From Cynocephalus volans (lineage: Eukaryota > Chordata > Mammalia > Dermoptera > Cynocephalidae), in NCBI RefSeq assembly GCF_027409185.1, contig NC_084462.1:82322179-82386178 (forward strand): DNA of 64,000 nucleotides, read 5' to 3'. The position numbers were made by a program, and so were the translations under genes. The notes beneath the pieces were generated by a model. It was not told where the DNA came from and did not search any database. It saw only the letters and a list, made by a program, of their open reading frames with translations. The stretch's first letter is position 1. Each line of letters opens with the position of its first letter. Of this stretch, positions 61,315 through 64,000 are shown piece after piece.

Positions 61315-63276
61315 TATTGGCCCGTAGTTTTCTTTTTTTGTTGTATCTTTGTCTGGTTTTGGTATCAGGGTGATGTTTGCCTCACATAATGAGTTTGGGA
61401 GAGTGGCCTATGTTTCAGATTTTTGAAATAGTTTGTAGAGAATTGGTATTAATACTTCTTTAAAGGTTTGGTAGAATTCTGCAGTGAAACCATTTGGTCC
61501 TGGGAGACTGCTGATAACAGCTTCAATCTCCTTTATTGTTATTGGTCTATTCAGATTTTCTCTGTCTTCTTGTCTCAGTCTTGTTAGTTTGTGTATGTCC
61601 AAAAGTTTATCCATTTCTTCCAGATTTTCAAATTTGTTGGCATATAGTTGTTGATAGTAATCTCTAATGAGTCTTTGTATTTCTGAAGTATCAGTTGTAA
61701 TATCACCATTTTCATTTCTAATTTTTGTTATTTTTGTCTTCTCTCTTCTTTTTTTAGTTAGCCTGCTAATGGTTTGTCAATTTTATTTATCTTTCAAAAA
61801 ATGAACCTTTTATTTCATTGATCTGTTTTATTGTTTTTTGGGTTTCTGTTTTATTTAGTTTTGCTCTGATCTTAATTATTTCTTTCCATCTAATAACTTT
61901 GGGTTTGGATTGTTTTTGTTTTTCTAATTCTTTAAGGTGAAATATTAGGTTGTTTACTTACCATCTTTCCATTCTTCTGATGTAAGCATTTAGTGCAATA
62001 AATTTCCCCTTTAGTACTGCTTTTGCAGTATCCCACAGATTTTGGTATGATGTGTCATTATTTTCATTAGTTTCAAGACAGTTTTTGATTTCCTGTTTAA
62101 TTTCTTCTTGGACCCATATGTCATTAAGTAGAATGTTGTTTGATTTCTATGGTTTCTAGAGTTTTGTTTGTTATTGATTTCTAGTTTTTATCTGTTGTTG
62201 TCTGAAAAAATACATGGAATAATTCCAATTTTTTTCTTAATTTGTTGAGACCTGATTTGTGACCTAACATGTGGTCTCTCCTGGAAAATGTTCCATGTGC
62301 TCCAGAGAAGAATGACTATTCTTACGTCGTTGGGTGAAATGTTCTGTAGATATCTGCCAAGTCCATTTGGTCTAAAGTTTTGTTTAGGTTTTGTGTTTCT
62401 CTGTTGATTTTTTGCCTAGATGATCTGTCCAGTGTTGAGAGGGGGGTGTTCAGATCCCCAACTATTATGGTATTAGTAGTGTCTATCTCATTCTTTAGAT
62501 CTGATAGTGTTTGCTTTATAAATCTGGCTGCTCCAATGTTGGTGCATATATATTTATGATTGTTATGTCTTCTTGTTGGATATAGATCCTTTTATCATTA
62601 TATAGTGGCCTTCTTTATCTTTTTTTTATAGTTTTTGATTTAAAGTCTATTTTGTCTGATATAAGAATAGCTACTCTAGCTCTTTTTTCATTTCTATTTG
62701 CATGGTATATCTTTTTCCATCCTTTCACTCTTAGTCTTTGTGTGTCCTTACAGGTGTGGTGGGTCTCTTGAAGGCAGCATATTGTTGGGTCCATCTTTTT
62801 AATTCAGTCAGTCGTTCTGGGTCTTTTGAGTGGGGAATTCAAACCTTTACATTAAGAGTTATTATTGAAAGGTATTGATTTATTCCTGGCATTATATTGA
62901 TTTTTCTTTGTATGTTTTAAATATCTTTTGTACCTTTCCTTGTGATTTAGTGATTGTCCTCTGTGTTTGTTGGTTTCTTGGAATAGTGGATAAACTTTTT
63001 TTTTTTCCTCTTTATTGTTAACATTTTACTTTTCTGGCGTGTTTTGTTCTGTCTTGAGTATTCATGGTAATGATGGCCAGGTTTTTCAGGTACCAGACCC
63101 AGTACTCCCTTAAGAATTTCTTGTAAGGTTGGTCGTGTGGTAGTGAACTCTCACAGTTTTTGCTCTGGAAATATACTATTTGTCCTTCATTTTGGAAGGA
63201 TAGCCTTTCTGGGTAATGTATTCTTGACTGGCAATTTTTGTTTGGCTTTTGGGGTTTCTGATGAAAAGTCTAATTT

Positions 63277-63428
63277 TTTTTTTTTTTTTTTTTTTTTGGC
63301 GTTTTTTTCGTGACCGGCACTCAGCCAGTGAGTGCACCGGTCAGTCCTATATAGGATCCAAACCCGCGGCGGGAGCGTCGCCGCGCTGCCAGCGCAGCAC
63401 TCTACCAAGTGCGCCACGGGCTCGGCCC
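63277..63428 (-). mobile_element. tRNA-derived SINE, short GC-rich form, nested in L1
   Basis: The minus strand begins gggccgagcccgtggcgcac, with ttggtagagtgctgcgctgg, and ends in cgaaaaaaacgcc and an A tail. AAAAGTCTAATTT at 63264-63276 and 63429-63441 is the target duplication. It is almost identical to 35518-35673. Confidence 0.95.
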
Positions 63429-64000
63429 AAAAGTCTAATTTAATCTGATTGGGGTTCCCTTATAGGTGGCTTGATGCTTCTCTCTTGCAGCTTTTAAGAT
63501 TCCCTCTTTGTCATTGAGTTTTGCCAATTTGACTATAACATGTCTTGTGTTTTGCCAATTTGACTATAACAGGACCTTTTGGGTTGAATATTTTGGGAGA
63601 TCTTTGAGCCTCCTGTATCTGAAGATCTGTATCTCTCCCTATACGTGGGAAGTTTTCTGCTATTATTTCATTGAATATGTTTTCAGTGCCATTTGTTTTT
63701 TCCTCCCCTTCTGGAATACTCATTCTTCAGATATTTGAGCACTTGAGGTTGTCTTTTATCTCTCTTATATTTTCTTTAGTTTTAAATTCTTTTTTCTTTT
63801 TTTTTTATCCTTCTGTGCTATTTCAAACAAGCCATCTGCAAGGTCAGAAATTCTCTCTTCTGCTTGTTCTGGCCTGCTGGTTAAGCTGTCTATTGTATTT
63901 TTTATTTTGTTGAATGAATCCTTCAGCTCCACAAGTTCTGTTAAACATTCTTTTTCAGGGCATTGATTTCTTTGTACATTTCCTCTTTCTGGTCCTGTAT

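Larger units (their letters stand above)
58912..64000 (-). mobile_element. Long L1, antisense, runs off the right end
   Basis: The 3' end is at left (near 58912: aaattattttaatttatcaa). Minus-strand frames give ORF2 C-terminal text at 59297-59482, a reverse-transcriptase stretch at 60802-61314 ([51 protein letters not shown]) and ORF1 text at 63511-63723 (NIFNEIIAENFPRIGRDTDL). Stops and frameshifts break it, and a SINE sits at 63277-63428. The 5' end is outside the window. Confidence 0.93.

Noticed and set aside
1..64000. CRISPR array, operons or bacterial-type genes
   Set aside because: No regularly spaced short repeats with unique spacers, and the DNA is clearly mammalian.

Overview
The window is nuclear DNA from a placental mammal. 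It has split exons with GT..AG borders in one large gene, one CpG island, and dense interspersed repeats: L1, MIR, L2, endogenous-retrovirus LTRs and tRNA-derived SINEs. The SINE heads resemble tRNA-Ile and occur as one-unit and two-unit forms. I know this pattern from the CYN SINEs of colugos (Dermoptera, e.g. Galeopterus). A colugo is therefore my best guess for the species, but I ran no search and other orders with tRNA-type SINEs are not excluded.

The one protein-coding gene I can prove is the 5' part of ZNF280D (plus strand), a C2H2 zinc-finger nuclear protein of the ZNF280/suppressor-of-hairy-wing-like family. Its CpG-island promoter lies at about 11.28-12.0 kb, and a non-coding first exon ends at 11693. 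Seven coding exons follow at 39664-39691, 43852-43998, 46849-46914, 47015-47154, 53901-54018, 57088-57258 and 57404-57513. Their splice phases join without a break into 260 codons. The window ends inside the next intron, before most of the zinc fingers. In human, ZNF280D lies head-to-head with TCF12 (established knowledge, recalled). A minus-strand GTGAGT donor at the left edge of the same island fits TCF12 exon 1, so positions 1 to about 11.28 kb are probably the first intron of TCF12. No TCF12 coding exon was found.

Layout: 1-11280, repeat-rich flank with nested LTR, L1 and SINE insertions; 11280-12000, promoter; 11694-39643, long first ZNF280D intron with a nearly full-length antisense L1 (20089-25998), a 5'-truncated antisense L1 (32255-34185), a split MIR and several SINEs; 39644-57513, coding exons separated by introns with MIR, MLT1-type LTR, L1 and SINE remnants; 57514-64000, intron with a SINE and another long antisense L1 that runs off the end.

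I found no new multi-gene system. The most unusual items are a 3.4-kb composite insertion flanked by a 17-bp target duplication that splits an LTR, a related LTR lying inverted next to it, an L1 promoter region with about 100-bp tandem monomers, and a series of SINEs in which the second tRNA-like unit is progressively deleted.
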